A stretch of 64,000 nucleotides of DNA from Actinomycetota bacterium (GCA_016700055.1 CP064997.1:1240001-1304000); one strand, 5' to 3'. Numbered from the stretch's first letter, positions 40,187 through 49,813 are shown. The notes: a model not told the origin generated them from the sequence alone. Numbers and translations are program-made.

Positions 40187-43100
40187 ATGTCCCCGGGTAA
40201 TTTCCGCAATTGCCCCGGACGCACCGGCTCATCCCACCGAAGTGAGAACACATTGACGTCGCCCCGCAGCACCCGTCGCTTCCACCGCGCGCTCCTCGTC
40301 GGGCTCGTCGCGCTCTTGATCCCCGTCACCGCAGCAGCCGCGGATCCGGGGTCGGAGCCCGCAGCCCCGGAGCCCGTCGTCACCGACCCACCTGCGGAAT
40401 CGACACCGCCGGACACCACCGTCCCGGACACCACCGTCCCGGACACGACGGCGCCCGACACCACCGCTCCCGACACCACCGCTCCCGACACCACCGCTCC
40501 CGACACGACACCCGACGACACGACACCCGACGACACGACAGTCGACACGACTGCTCCGGCGAACGAGACCACGACCACCACGTCACCTGTCGTCGACAAC
40601 ATCTCCGACCCGACGGGGACGATCTCGATCGACAAGACCAACAGCGCGGGTGGCGAGACGGAAGGCGACCGCGGCATCGTCGAACCCGGCGACTCCTTCG
40701 ACTGGCAGATCCAGGTGACTTGCTCGAGCATCGAAGAGGACTGCGTCGACGTGCTCGTGGTCGACACGTTCCCGGCCGGCCTGGTGGTGGACCCCTCGAC
40801 TATCCCCGGGGACATCCCCGGCTTCCGTGACGTCACCTGGGACGGGACGACGCTCTCGATCCGGTACACCAAGCCGCTGAGCAACCCGGTGGGCAACGGC
40901 CTCGAGGCAGGGGGCGGGGACACGTTCAACGTGAAGGTGACGCTGCCGGCGAACACCACCCTGGAGACGGGCGACCTGATCACCAACGAAGCGACGATGT
41001 CGGCGAGCAACGTGGTCGAATCCGTGACCGATCCGTCGACGGTGCAGGTGAACATCCCTCGCGTCGTCGCCGTACAGACGACGAAGTCGTTCACCGATGG
41101 GTCGGCCATCGCCGGCGACCCGAACGCCACCACGACCATCCAGTTGACCGGCGTCAACCAGTCGTCGGCCTCCACCGAGGTCACCCAGATGGTGATCGAG
41201 GACTCCACGTCGGCGACGTGGCAGTACCTCGACGTCACCGGTGTGACCGTCACCCAGTACCCGGCGGGAGCCGACCAGGCCGCGCTGTTCGTCTGCCCCG
41301 CCAGCGTCGCTCCGTGCACCGAAGCCGAGTGGGTCGCCGGCGGGACCGCTTTGCCACCGGCACCGTCCAGCCTCACCTTCCCCCTCGGCGTGCCGGCCAG
41401 CGACGTCGTCGGCGTGCGTGTCGTGTTCACCGCCCCCGTCGACGGATCCATCGCCCCCGTGGCCGGTGGTGGCACCGCCAGGGTCTCGATCGATGCCGAC
41501 CTACGCACCACGGTCCGCTCCACGGGAGTGGAGATCGCGACGATCCCGAACACCACCAACATCAACAACTGCGCGACCACCTCGGCGAGCGACCCGGCCG
41601 CCCTTCCGCCCTTGGCGACGAGCGCACCCGGCTGCGCGCCCTACCAGATCCTGCCTCCGACGCTCAGCCTCGTCCCGGCGAAGTCGTTCTTCGCCGACGC
41701 GAACGGCAACTACCAGACCAACACCGGCGAGCACGCGGTGATCGGCGAGAACTCCGGCGTATCGATGGTCATGAACGCCCGGAACACCTCGGCCTTCCCG
41801 ATCGCCGAGATCGTCATCACCGAACCCGTCGCGCCGCACGAGTTCGACAAGGTCGATGCCGCGTCGTTCCGGCTCACCTTCCCGGCGGGCGCGGTCAATG
41901 CCCACGTCGTCGTCACCTTCAGGGACAACTCGTCCACGACGGCCGACTACGCGCCACCCGGACCGCTCACGGTCACCCTTCCCTCCGCAGGGCCACGTGC
42001 CGCCTCGATCACCGTCACCTACAGCGGCGACCCCAGCGTCGACGCCGGCGCCACGATCGCACCGAACGCAACCGCCGGGCTGGGCGTGCACGGCAACCTC
42101 AACGACCTGGTCGACGAGTCCGACATCGGGAGCGGGAGCGGGACCGCTGGCGTCGACAACTGCGCAGGCTTCACGGGCGCGGGCGGAGGCATCCCTGGCT
42201 CGACCGGGGCGTTCGCCGGCACGGCTTGCGACGACGTGGGTATCGAGGCGCGCAATGCCAGCACCGGCGGCTCCAAGGACGCGTCGCAGACCGAGATCTC
42301 CGTCGGCCAGCCGATCGTGTTCCGCATGCGGACGTCCAACAACGGCAACCTCCCGCTGTTCAACCTGGTGGTCTCCGATCCGCCCGTGGGTCCCGGCGGC
42401 ATTCCTCCGCTGACGACGATGTTCGAGCTCGGCGAGTTCAGGAGCGCCGGCATCCGCCCGGCGGCGATGGCCGGGCGGGTCACCATCGAGGTCTACACGC
42501 CCGCGGACGGCTGGCGAGCCCTCGGCGCCGTGCCCGTCGGTGACTACCCGGAGGTGATCGGCGTGCGCGCTTCGATCGGCGTCCTCGCCCCGACGGAGAC
42601 GTTCGACTTCTGGGTCGAGATGGTCTTGAACGAGCTGCCCGGGCCCGACGACCTCCCCCTGGGCAACTGCTATGGGATCACCGCGTCTGGGGACGACTAC
42701 GAGGCGGAGAGCCACTGCAGCCCGCCCCTCGACCCGGGACCGGTGATGGAGAGCGCGGTGATCAACAAGGCGATCACGCCCGACACGATGCCGAGGCGGA
42801 TTCCGGGCCTCGTCCCGCAGAACGCGACCGTGTCGCTGCGCATCCAGAACACGGGCAACCTGACCGCCAAGACGCTGCAGTTGACAGACGTCGACACCGA
42901 CTTCTGGGACGCCGTCGACTTCGTCAGCCTCGGCTCGATCACGCCTCCCGCCGACATCGAGCTCGACCGGGCGAACCGCATCCAGGTCGATGCCTTCGTC
43001 AACGGCGCGTGGGTCCTCGGCAACCGGGTCGCCATCAGCTCGGCTGCCCTTCCGGCCGGCGTCACGGCGGCCCAGGTGCGCGGGTTGCGCTTCACGTTCA

Positions 43101-46100
43101 GCGACACCAGCACCTTGAACGACGGGTTCGTGCTGACGCCGTGTCCGGGCACAAACCTGGCCGCGCCTTGCGCCGGCGTCGTCAACTTCTACGTCGTGCC
43201 GCGGCTCTCGCTGCGGAGCAGCGGCGAACCACTGCCCGAGGAGCTGCTCGACACCGCCACCGGCGCGTTCACCACGCAGCTCCACCCGGATCCCGCCAAC
43301 CCGAGCCTGATCGGGCCGGTGACGGACAACTTGCTCTTCGTGGCCGGCGATCCGAAGATCGACGTCAACAAGACGCCCGAGGTGACGACGGTGGCGCCCG
43401 GGCAGTACGGGACGTTCAACCTGACGACCACCAACAACGGCACCGCCAATCTGCCCGACGTGACCGTGTCCGACCCGCTGCCCGCCGGGCTGCTGTTCGA
43501 CCCCACGTTCGCCGGTGACGGTGGCCAGCCGTACACGGTCACGTGGTCGAACCTGCCCCCCGGTTACCCGGCTCCGCCCGACCCGGTGTTCGAGATGACC
43601 GCGGACATCCTTCAGCCCGATCGGGTGGGCCTCGTGCGCTGGACGTTCCCTGGGTGGAACATGCCACCGAACTCGTCCGTCACGATCCTCTACCGCTACA
43701 GCCTCGAACCGGGCGTGCTGGCCGGCCAGGTCATCGTCAACACGATGGGCGCGTCGTCGCCCGTCGACGACCTCGCCTGCACGTCGCCCGACGGTCAGGT
43801 CACCGACGGTGCCTTCGGCCCCGGTCTCTACTGCACCGACCCGGCTCAGGTCACGGTCACGTCCGGCGCCAACTTCGCGTCGCGCAAGTGGGTCGCCGGC
43901 AACCCCGCGCTCGGCTGGTACAACGTCCGCACCGCTCAGCTGGTGCCCGTCGGTGGCGCCGGCTGCCTGTCGCTGAACGCCAACGGACGCACGTACACGA
44001 CGAACCCGTGCATCGCGTTGGTGAACCCCGGTGAGCAGTTCCACTACGTGCTCCGCGTCCAGAACGCAGGTACCGAGAGCGCACTGCGGATGACCATCAT
44101 CGACACGCTCCCGGCGCCGGGCGACAAGGGCGTGCTCGGCGCGAACCGCGGCACCCAGTGGTCCACCGCGCCGACGCTGCTCGGCCCGGCCACGTACAGC
44201 GGGCCGGCCAGTGCGCAGATCGGCTACACCTCGTCGTCGAGTCCGTGCATCGCCGACCTGTACCTCGGCGGGCCGCCGTGCGCGCCCGGCGCGTGGGCGG
44301 AACCCCCCGGCGCGGGGACGACCGCTCTGCGGGTCGCCGCCACCTTCGATCCCGCTCCCTTGCCCCCTGGCGGCACGGTCGACGTGTACTTCTCGATGGT
44401 CGCGCCCGTCGACGTCCCGCGCGTCGCCGACCCGACGATTGCGTGGAACTCGCTCGCGCACGCCGAGGTCACGCGTGTCGGCGCGAGCGGTTCGCGCGTA
44501 CTGCCGCCGCTCGAGCCGCTGAAGGTCGGCGTCGCCACGATGTACGGCAACTTGCGGGTGGTCAAGGAGATCGGCGAGAACCCGGGCGACCTCGCCCTCG
44601 ACGACCTCGCCTTCACGTTCCGATACGAGTGTGTGCTGAGCACCGGCGCGGGATCGCGGACCGGCAACGTGACCGCGACACCGACCACCCCAGGCGTCGT
44701 CACCGGGATCCCCGCCGGGTCGACCTGTCAGGTGTGGGAGACGATCAGCAACGGTGGCATCTCGAGTGCCCCGTCCGACGACCCCGTCGTCGTGGAGATC
44801 GAGCCCAGCCTGAGCGCGACCAACCCGGTGGTCGCGATCGTCACGGTCACCAACGACTTCCCGTTCGGGGGGATCGTGGTGAGCAAGCGGGTCACCGGAG
44901 GCGCGCAGGACGAGTTCACGGGCGGCCCGTACGCGGCAACCGTCGACTGCACCTTCGGCGGCACCTCGCTGTCGGGCTTCCCGATCGACATCGAGCTCGT
45001 CCCCGGCGAGACGGTGCCCCTCTCTGCCCCTGTCGGCTCGGTGTGCACCGTCGTGGAGACCGATCTCGCCGGTGCCGACTCGGTGTCCTACGACCCGCCG
45101 AGCGGCTCGGTCGTGGTGCCCTCCGACGGAGACCGGACGGGCTCCATCGAGGTGACCAACGATTTCGTCGTCGGGTCGCTCGTGATCCGCAAGACGGTGA
45201 GCGGTCCCGGCGCGCCGGCGTTCTCCGCCGGCCCGTTCGAGTTCGACGTGACGTGTGACTTCAACGGCAACGACGACGTTTACTCGACGACGGTCGTGGT
45301 GCAGGGATCGGCGGACGGCGCGCCGGTGGGCTCTGCTCCAGTGACCGGCCTGCCGGTCGGCGCCTCGTGCACCATCACCGAGACCGACAGTGGCGGAGCG
45401 GACGAGGTGGCCGAGCCCGTGACGGTGACGATCGAAGCGAACGACCAGGCGAACCTCGCCGTCGCGGAGGTGGCGAACTACTTCTCGGCCGGCACCATCG
45501 CCGTCGACAAGGTGGTCACCGGCACCGCCGCTACCTACCTGCCGGCGCGCGACTACGCGATCGAGGTCACGTGTGCGGTCGAGCGGGACGGCGAGCGTGT
45601 CGTCGTCCTCCAACATGAGATCTCCGTGCGCAGCGACTCCGGGAGTGTGGTGACGGGTCCGGACGGTGAACCGGCGCTCATCCCGCTCGGGGCCCGCTGC
45701 TGGGCAACCGAGCTGGCCGATTTCGGCGCCACGTCGGTGACGATCGACCACGACTCCTACGAGACCGGGGTGGAGGTCGTCGCCGATGCCGACGGCGTAC
45801 AGGAGCTCCTGATCACCGTCACGAACACCTACGACAAGGCCGTTCTCACCGTGTCGAAGGCCGCCGTGAACGAGCCTGACCCCGGCGCTGTCTACACGTT
45901 CGTGATCACGTGCATCATCAGCGACGGCAACGGCACGGTCATCCCCGCGCCGTTGCTCAGCGGGCAGTCCCCGTTCTCGATCGGCGCGGGCGAGGTGGCG
46001 ATGTTCGAGGTGCTCGTCGGGTCGACCTGCACGGTCACCGAGCAGTACTCCGGCGCGGCCGAGGTGACGTTCGTGGAGTCCGGTGGGGAGCCCGACGCCA

Positions 46101-46474
46101 ACCCGGTGGACGGCACGATCACCGTCCGCTCGACGGGCGAGATCCGGGTGACCAACGAGTTCCCACCCGATCCGACGGACCCGCCCGACACCACTGGCCC
46201 GCCCGACACGACCGGCCCGCCCGACACCACTGGCCCGCCGGACACGACGAACCCGCCCGACACGACCGTCCCGCCCGTCACGACCAACCCCGACGACGGC
46301 GGCAGCGGTCCCGGAACGGGCGGTCCTGGAAGCGGCGGAGCCGGCACCCTGCCGGGGACGGGCTCGAACGATCTCGGTCGGCCCTTGTCGATCGGGTTGC
46401 TCCTCGCCGGCATCGGGACCCTGATGGCCGTCGGCGCCGCTGATCGGCGCCGCAGGATCCGCCACCCGAGCTGA
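40187..46474 (+). CDS. Giant LPXTG-anchored surface protein with DUF11-like and DUF5979-like repeats
   Basis: 2095 residues. Signal peptide RRFHRALLVGLVALLIPVTAAAA (about residues 29-52), then a Thr/Pro linker of PDTT repeats (about 67-138). The middle consists of DUF11-like beta-sandwiches (EPGDSFDWQIQVTC, TTVAPGQYGTFNLTTTNNG...VTVSDPLPAG, NPGEQFHYVLRVQNAGTESALRMTIIDTLPAPG). The last fifth is about five DUF5979-like repeats (VSKRVTGGAQDEFTGGPY, IRKTVSGPGAPAFSAGPF, VDKVVTGTAATYLPARDY, VSKAAVNEPDPGAVYTF). A PPDTT stalk precedes LPGTG at 2055-2059, a membrane helix and RRRR, the cell-wall sorting signal. Likely a stalked adhesin. The ATG at 40187 lacks a good ribosome site; a TTG at 40253 near the signal peptide is possible. 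Confidence 0.9.
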   Translation: MSPGNFRNCPGRTGSSHRSENTLTSPRSTRRFHRALLVGLVALLIPVTAAAADPGSEPAAPEPVVTDPPAESTPPDTTVPDTTVPDTTAPDTTAPDTTAPDTTAPDTTPDDTTPDDTTVDTTAPANETTTTTSPVVDNISDPTGTISIDKTNSAGGETEGDRGIVEPGDSFDWQIQVTCSSIEEDCVDVLVVDTFPAGLVVDPSTIPGDIPGFRDVTWDGTTLSIRYTKPLSNPVGNGLEAGGGDTFNVKVTLPANTTLETGDLITNEATMSASNVVESVTDPSTVQVNIPRVVAVQTTKSFTDGSAIAGDPNATTTIQLTGVNQSSASTEVTQMVIEDSTSATWQYLDVTGVTVTQYPAGADQAALFVCPASVAPCTEAEWVAGGTALPPAPSSLTFPLGVPASDVVGVRVVFTAPVDGSIAPVAGGGTARVSIDADLRTTVRSTGVEIATIPNTTNINNCATTSASDPAALPPLATSAPGCAPYQILPPTLSLVPAKSFFADANGNYQTNTGEHAVIGENSGVSMVMNARNTSAFPIAEIVITEPVAPHEFDKVDAASFRLTFPAGAVNAHVVVTFRDNSSTTADYAPPGPLTVTLPSAGPRAASITVTYSGDPSVDAGATIAPNATAGLGVHGNLNDLVDESDIGSGSGTAGVDNCAGFTGAGGGIPGSTGAFAGTACDDVGIEARNASTGGSKDASQTEISVGQPIVFRMRTSNNGNLPLFNLVVSDPPVGPGGIPPLTTMFELGEFRSAGIRPAAMAGRVTIEVYTPADGWRALGAVPVGDYPEVIGVRASIGVLAPTETFDFWVEMVLNELPGPDDLPLGNCYGITASGDDYEAESHCSPPLDPGPVMESAVINKAITPDTMPRRIPGLVPQNATVSLRIQNTGNLTAKTLQLTDVDTDFWDAVDFVSLGSITPPADIELDRANRIQVDAFVNGAWVLGNRVAISSAALPAGVTAAQVRGLRFTFSDTSTLNDGFVLTPCPGTNLAAPCAGVVNFYVVPRLSLRSSGEPLPEELLDTATGAFTTQLHPDPANPSLIGPVTDNLLFVAGDPKIDVNKTPEVTTVAPGQYGTFNLTTTNNGTANLPDVTVSDPLPAGLLFDPTFAGDGGQPYTVTWSNLPPGYPAPPDPVFEMTADILQPDRVGLVRWTFPGWNMPPNSSVTILYRYSLEPGVLAGQVIVNTMGASSPVDDLACTSPDGQVTDGAFGPGLYCTDPAQVTVTSGANFASRKWVAGNPALGWYNVRTAQLVPVGGAGCLSLNANGRTYTTNPCIALVNPGEQFHYVLRVQNAGTESALRMTIIDTLPAPGDKGVLGANRGTQWSTAPTLLGPATYSGPASAQIGYTSSSSPCIADLYLGGPPCAPGAWAEPPGAGTTALRVAATFDPAPLPPGGTVDVYFSMVAPVDVPRVADPTIAWNSLAHAEVTRVGASGSRVLPPLEPLKVGVATMYGNLRVVKEIGENPGDLALDDLAFTFRYECVLSTGAGSRTGNVTATPTTPGVVTGIPAGSTCQVWETISNGGISSAPSDDPVVVEIEPSLSATNPVVAIVTVTNDFPFGGIVVSKRVTGGAQDEFTGGPYAATVDCTFGGTSLSGFPIDIELVPGETVPLSAPVGSVCTVVETDLAGADSVSYDPPSGSVVVPSDGDRTGSIEVTNDFVVGSLVIRKTVSGPGAPAFSAGPFEFDVTCDFNGNDDVYSTTVVVQGSADGAPVGSAPVTGLPVGASCTITETDSGGADEVAEPVTVTIEANDQANLAVAEVANYFSAGTIAVDKVVTGTAATYLPARDYAIEVTCAVERDGERVVVLQHEISVRSDSGSVVTGPDGEPALIPLGARCWATELADFGATSVTIDHDSYETGVEVVADADGVQELLITVTNTYDKAVLTVSKAAVNEPDPGAVYTFVITCIISDGNGTVIPAPLLSGQSPFSIGAGEVAMFEVLVGSTCTVTEQYSGAAEVTFVESGGEPDANPVDGTITVRSTGEIRVTNEFPPDPTDPPDTTGPPDTTGPPDTTGPPDTTNPPDTTVPPVTTNPDDGGSGPGTGGPGSGGAGTLPGTGSNDLGRPLSIGLLLAGIGTLMAVGAADRRRRIRHPS

Positions 46475-46507
46475 GCCGAGGTCCGTCAGGGGTCCGTCGG
46501 AGATCCG

Positions 46508-46987
46508 TCAGCGGTCCGTCAGCCGAGGCGCTTGCGGACCGCACGAACGCCACGCGCCGTCGCCCGTCCGGCGGCCCGGCCGATCTCCTCGCCGCGACCG
46601 GCCGGGCTCGCACCGCCCTCCGGGCGCGCCTGGCGCCGGCGCGACACCTGAGCGGACGGTGTAGTCGGTGCGCCAGACGACCACTGCATAGACGCAGCCG
46701 ATGGCGAGCTGCACGAGCCGCGTCCCGACTTCGACGCCTGGCCAGGCGACGGTGGCGAGCACGACGGCGACGACGATCCAGTCGAGCACTCGGTGCAGGC
46801 GGCGTCCGGCCAGCCTGAACGCCCCGAGCGGGCCGTCGGCGAAGGCGGCGTTGAGCAAGATCAGGCCGCCGGCCAGCGTGGGCACGGTCGGCGTCGGGCT
46901 CTGCAGCCCCGAGACCACCAGCGCGGCGCCGATCAGGTACTCGGCGAGTTGATGCAGCCAGAACGATCGCTTCTGCTCAGCGGCCAC
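46508..46987 (-). CDS. Small membrane protein of unknown function
   Basis: 159 residues. About four membrane helices (LHQLAEYLIGAALVVSGL; TLAGGLILLNAAFADGP; VLDWIVVAVVLATVAWPG; LVQLAIGCVYAVVVWRT) followed by a long Arg/Gly-rich tail of about 55 residues. I recognise no family. The GTG at 46987 is preferred over another GTG two codons upstream because CAGACT lies exactly 7 nt before it. The tail looks like read-through of weakly coding DNA, with the GGTCCGTC repeats beside the stop (about 46480-46520), so the natural end could once have been earlier. It is convergent with the surface-protein gene. Confidence 0.7.
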   Translation of the reverse strand: MAAEQKRSFWLHQLAEYLIGAALVVSGLQSPTPTVPTLAGGLILLNAAFADGPLGAFRLAGRRLHRVLDWIVVAVVLATVAWPGVEVGTRLVQLAIGCVYAVVVWRTDYTVRSGVAPAPGAPGGRCEPGRSRRGDRPGRRTGDGAWRSCGPQAPRLTDR

Positions 46988-46994
46988 CTGCACC

Positions 46995-47000
46995 AGTCTG
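46995..47000 (-). promoter_or_regulatory. Leaderless -10 hexamer of the small membrane protein gene
   Basis: CAGACT on the minus strand, 7 nt before the GTG at 46987. Confidence 0.4.
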
Positions 47001-47051
47001 GCCCCCAGCGAGGCTCAGCAGCGGCCTCACCCAGGGGCCATAACGACAAAA

Positions 47052-47110
47052 CCCCCGTTCTCGGTCGGATTTGTGACACATAGCGCGCCTGATCCGACCG
47101 AGAACGGGGG
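47052..47110. repeat. Hairpin repeat copy 2, 19-bp perfect stem
   Basis: CCCCCGTTCTCGGTCGGAT paired perfectly with ATCCGACCGAGAACGGGGG around a 21-nt loop containing TTGTGACACATAGCGCG. It lies just after the groEL stop and probably ends that transcript. Thirty bases are identical to the element at 3368-3414. The longer stem here suggests a more complete copy. Confidence 0.85.
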
Positions 47111-47131
47111 AAGTGCTGGACGTTTACTGCG

Positions 47132-48763
47132 TCACATCATTCCCGGCATGCCGCCCATGCCGCCCCCGGCGGGCATCGCCGGCTCGGGCTCGGGCTTGTC
47201 GGCCACGAGGCACTCGGTGGTGAGCACGAGTGCCGCGATCGAGGCCGCGTTCTGCAGTGCCGCGCGGGTCACCTTGGCGGGGTCGATGATGCCGGCCTTC
47301 ACGAGGTCGGTGACCTCGCCGGTGGCCGCGTTGAGGCCCATCGCACCGGTCTCGGCGAGCACCTTTTCGACCACCACGGCGCCTTCGATGCCGGCGTTGT
47401 CGGCAATCAGGCGGGCGGGGGCCTCGAGCGACTCCCAAACCGTCTTCGCGCCGGTGGCCTCGTCGCCCTCCAGCGAGTCGAGCAGGGTCTTCACCGAGTC
47501 ACGGGCCCGCAGCAAGGCGGTGCCGCCACCGGGGACGACGCCTTCTTCGATGGCCGCGCGGGTGGCGGAGACCGCGTCTTCGATGCGGTGCTTCTTCTCC
47601 TTCAGCTCCACCTCGGTGGCTGCGCCGACCTTGATCACGGCCACGCCGCCGGCGAGCTTCGCGAGCCGCTCCTGGAGCTTCTCGCGGTCCCAATCGGAGT
47701 CGGTGTTGTCGATCTCGGTCTTGATCTGCGCGATCCGGCCCTTGATGTCGTCCTCGGTGCCTGCACCCTCGACGACGGTCGTCTCGTCCTTGGTGATGAT
47801 CACCCGCTTGGCCTGGCCGAGCAGGTCGATGGTGACGTTCTCCAGCTTCAGGCCGACCTCCTCGGAGATCACCTGGCCGCCGGTGAGCACGGCCATGTCC
47901 TGCAACATCGCCTTGCGGCGATCGCCGAACCCGGGGGCCTTGACCGCGGCCGCGTTGAACGTGCCCCTGATCTTGTTGACGACGAGGGTGGCGAGCGCCT
48001 CGCCCTCGACATCTTCGGCGATGATGACGAGCGGCTTGCCGGTCTTCATCACGGCCTCGAGCGCGGGCAGCAACGACTGCACCGACGAGATCTTGGAGCC
48101 GTACAGCAGCAGGTACGCGTCCTCGAGGACGGCTTCCTGGCGCTCAGGATCGGTGACGAAGTACGGCGACAGGTAGCCCTTGTCGAACAGCATGCCCTCG
48201 GTGAACTCAAGCTCGATGCCGAACGTGTTGGACTCCTCGACCGTGACCACGCCGTCCTTGCCGACCTTGTCGATGGCGTCGGCGATGACCGCGCCGATGG
48301 CAGGGTCGGCGGCCGAGATGGTGGCCACGTTCGCGATGTCGTTCTTGTCGTCGACGTCCTTGGAAAGGTCCTTCAGCGCCTCGACTGCAGCCTGGACCGC
48401 CTTTTCGATGCCGCGCTTCAGACCCATCGGGTTCGCTCCCGCGGCCACGTTGCGCAGGCCGTGATGCACCATCGACTGGGCGAGAACGGTTGCCGTCGTG
48501 GTGCCGTCACCGGCGACGTCGTTGGTCTTGGTGGCGACTTCCTTCACGAGCTGGGCACCCATGTTCTCGAACGGGTCGTCGAGCTCGATCTCCTTCGCGA
48601 TCGACACACCGTCGTTGGTGATCGTCGGAGCGCCCCACTTCTTGTCGAGCACGACGTTGCGGCCCTTCGGCCCGAGGGTGACCTTGACCGCGTCGGCCAA
48701 CTTGTTCACCCCGGCTTCGAGCGCGCGCCGTGCCTCTTCGTCGAACTTCAGCAGCTTGGCCAT
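47132..48763 (-). CDS. groL: Chaperonin GroEL
   Basis: 543 residues, the 60-kDa subunit that folds proteins inside a double ring with GroES. DGTTTATVLAQ, VPGGGTALLRA and TTECLVADKPE are family signatures, and the C-terminus is the flexible GGGMGGMPGMM tail, unlike the His-rich tail of some actinobacterial GroEL1 proteins. The ATG at 48763 gives MAKLLKFDEEARRAL; the frame extends upstream through the groES stop without function. It follows groES by 4 bp and shares its HrcA-controlled promoter. Hairpin repeat copy 2 lies after its stop. Confidence 0.98.
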   Translation of the reverse strand: MAKLLKFDEEARRALEAGVNKLADAVKVTLGPKGRNVVLDKKWGAPTITNDGVSIAKEIELDDPFENMGAQLVKEVATKTNDVAGDGTTTATVLAQSMVHHGLRNVAAGANPMGLKRGIEKAVQAAVEALKDLSKDVDDKNDIANVATISAADPAIGAVIADAIDKVGKDGVVTVEESNTFGIELEFTEGMLFDKGYLSPYFVTDPERQEAVLEDAYLLLYGSKISSVQSLLPALEAVMKTGKPLVIIAEDVEGEALATLVVNKIRGTFNAAAVKAPGFGDRRKAMLQDMAVLTGGQVISEEVGLKLENVTIDLLGQAKRVIITKDETTVVEGAGTEDDIKGRIAQIKTEIDNTDSDWDREKLQERLAKLAGGVAVIKVGAATEVELKEKKHRIEDAVSATRAAIEEGVVPGGGTALLRARDSVKTLLDSLEGDEATGAKTVWESLEAPARLIADNAGIEGAVVVEKVLAETGAMGLNAATGEVTDLVKAGIIDPAKVTRAALQNAASIAALVLTTECLVADKPEPEPAMPAGGGMGGMPGMM

Positions 48764-48767
48764 GCGG

Positions 48768-49061
48768 TCACTTCTCGACGATCGCGAGGACGTCACGGCT
48801 GGACAGGATCAACAGGTCCTGGCCGTCGACGGTGACCTCGGTGCCGCCGTACTTCGAGTAGAGCACGGTGTCGCCGACGGAGATGTCGAGCGCGAAGTGC
48901 TGGCCTTCGTCATCGCTCCAGCGGCCGGGGCCGACGGCGAGCACCTCGCCCTGCTGGGGCTTTTCCTTGGCGGTGTCGGGGATGACCAGGCCGGACGCGG
49001 TGCGCTCCTCGGCCTCGTTCGGCTTGACGACGATGCGGTCATCGAGCGGCTTCAGGTTCAT
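48768..49061 (-). CDS. groS: Co-chaperonin GroES
   Basis: 97 residues. LKPLDDRIVVKPNEAEERTASGLVIPDTAKEKPQ is the barrel and mobile loop that docks on GroEL; VGDTVLYSKYGGTEV is the conserved core, and the end LLILSSRDVLAIVE is typical. It caps the GroEL cage. A GGAGG ribosome site precedes the ATG at 49061. Two CIRCE operators and a promoter lie 70-145 bp upstream, so it is repressed by HrcA, with release under heat stress. Confidence 0.98.
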   Translation of the reverse strand: MNLKPLDDRIVVKPNEAEERTASGLVIPDTAKEKPQQGEVLAVGPGRWSDDEGQHFALDISVGDTVLYSKYGGTEVTVDGQDLLILSSRDVLAIVEK

Positions 49062-49129
49062 TGGGTGCAGCCTCCGTTGGCTTGCCGTGAGGGACGGATT
49101 CGTGATGCTTCAGCCGGCTCGCGGTGCGG

Positions 49130-49156
49130 TTAGCACTCGAACCGGTGGAGTGCCAA
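49130..49156. promoter_or_regulatory. CIRCE operator 1 (HrcA site)
   Basis: TTAGCACTC-N9-GAGTGCCAA, with one mismatch to the TTAGCACTC-N9-GAGTGCTAA consensus. It overlaps the expected transcription start of groES. Confidence 0.9.
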
Positions 49157-49185
49157 GGCTACGCGACGCGAAGGACGGTTAGCAA
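49156..49185 (-). promoter_or_regulatory. groESL promoter
   Basis: On the minus strand TTGCTA (-35, at 49180-49185) and TAGCCT (-10, at 49156-49161) are separated by 18 bp. Each element overlaps one of the two CIRCE sites, so HrcA can block both. Confidence 0.7.
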
Positions 49186-49205
49186 CCGCTGGCCGCGAGT
49201 GCTAA
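49179..49205. promoter_or_regulatory. CIRCE operator 2 (HrcA site)
   Basis: TTAGCAACC-N9-GAGTGCTAA; the right half is perfect and the left half differs at two positions. It includes the maf stop codon at 49202-49204. Confidence 0.8.
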
Positions 49206-49813
49206 CGGGAGGGGGCCAGGTCCACCCCGACCACGCGGCCGAGCCGCACGAGCAGCCCGACCGGCAGGCCGATCACCGTGCTGCGATGACCCTCGACGTG
49301 AGCCACCAGCGCGGCTCCGCGTCCTTGGATCGCATAGGCGCCGGCGGCGTCGGCCGGTTCGCCGGAGCGCACGTACTCCTCGATCGTCTCGTCGCTCAGG
49401 GCGTGGAAGGTGACCGTGGCCTGCTCGACACCCACCTGCGTGGCTCCCCGGCGACGCACGGCCACGGCGGTGAGCACGCGATGCGATCTCCCCGAAAGGA
49501 GCCGCAGCATCGTCTCGGCGTGCGCGTCGTCGACCGGCTTGCCGAGGACGAGCCCGTCGAGGTCGATCGCGGTGTCGGCACCGATGACGAGCACCTCGGG
49601 GTCGCCGAGCGCGTCCGCGACGGCGAGGGCCTTCGCCGCGGCCAGACGGGCCACGTACGCCTGCGGGTCCTCACCCGGCAGGGCAGACTCGTCGAGGTCG
49701 GCCGAACGGACCGCGAAGTCGACGTGCATCGCGCCGAGCAGCGCCCGGCGCCGCGGCGACGCGGAGGCGAGCACCACCTTCTGTGCCGGCGCTGCCGGCC
49801 CGCTCGGCGTCAT
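49202..49813 (-). CDS. maf: Maf-family nucleotide pyrophosphatase
   Basis: 203 residues. VVLASASPRRRALL is the family's N-terminal Ser-Arg motif; VIGADTAIDLDGLVLGKP carries the catalytic Asp and the Lys; SGEPADAAGAYAIQGRGAALV is the third conserved block. Maf enzymes remove pyrophosphate from non-canonical or modified nucleotides such as m5UTP and pseudo-UTP or dTTP/UTP; in Bacillus it is linked to septation. The ATG at 49813 overlaps the dusB stop by 4 nt (ATGA). Its own stop lies inside CIRCE operator 2. It closes the operon before the groESL promoter. Confidence 0.95.
   Translation of the reverse strand: MTPSGPAAPAQKVVLASASPRRRALLGAMHVDFAVRSADLDESALPGEDPQAYVARLAAAKALAVADALGDPEVLVIGADTAIDLDGLVLGKPVDDAHAETMLRLLSGRSHRVLTAVAVRRRGATQVGVEQATVTFHALSDETIEEYVRSGEPADAAGAYAIQGRGAALVAHVEGHRSTVIGLPVGLLVRLGRVVGVDLAPSR

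Noticed and set aside
41501..46465. Minus-strand frame of about 1650 codons opposite the surface-protein gene
   Set aside because: Composition is Arg/Gly/Val/Asp-rich without domains; the plus strand carries a signal peptide, repeats and a sorting signal.
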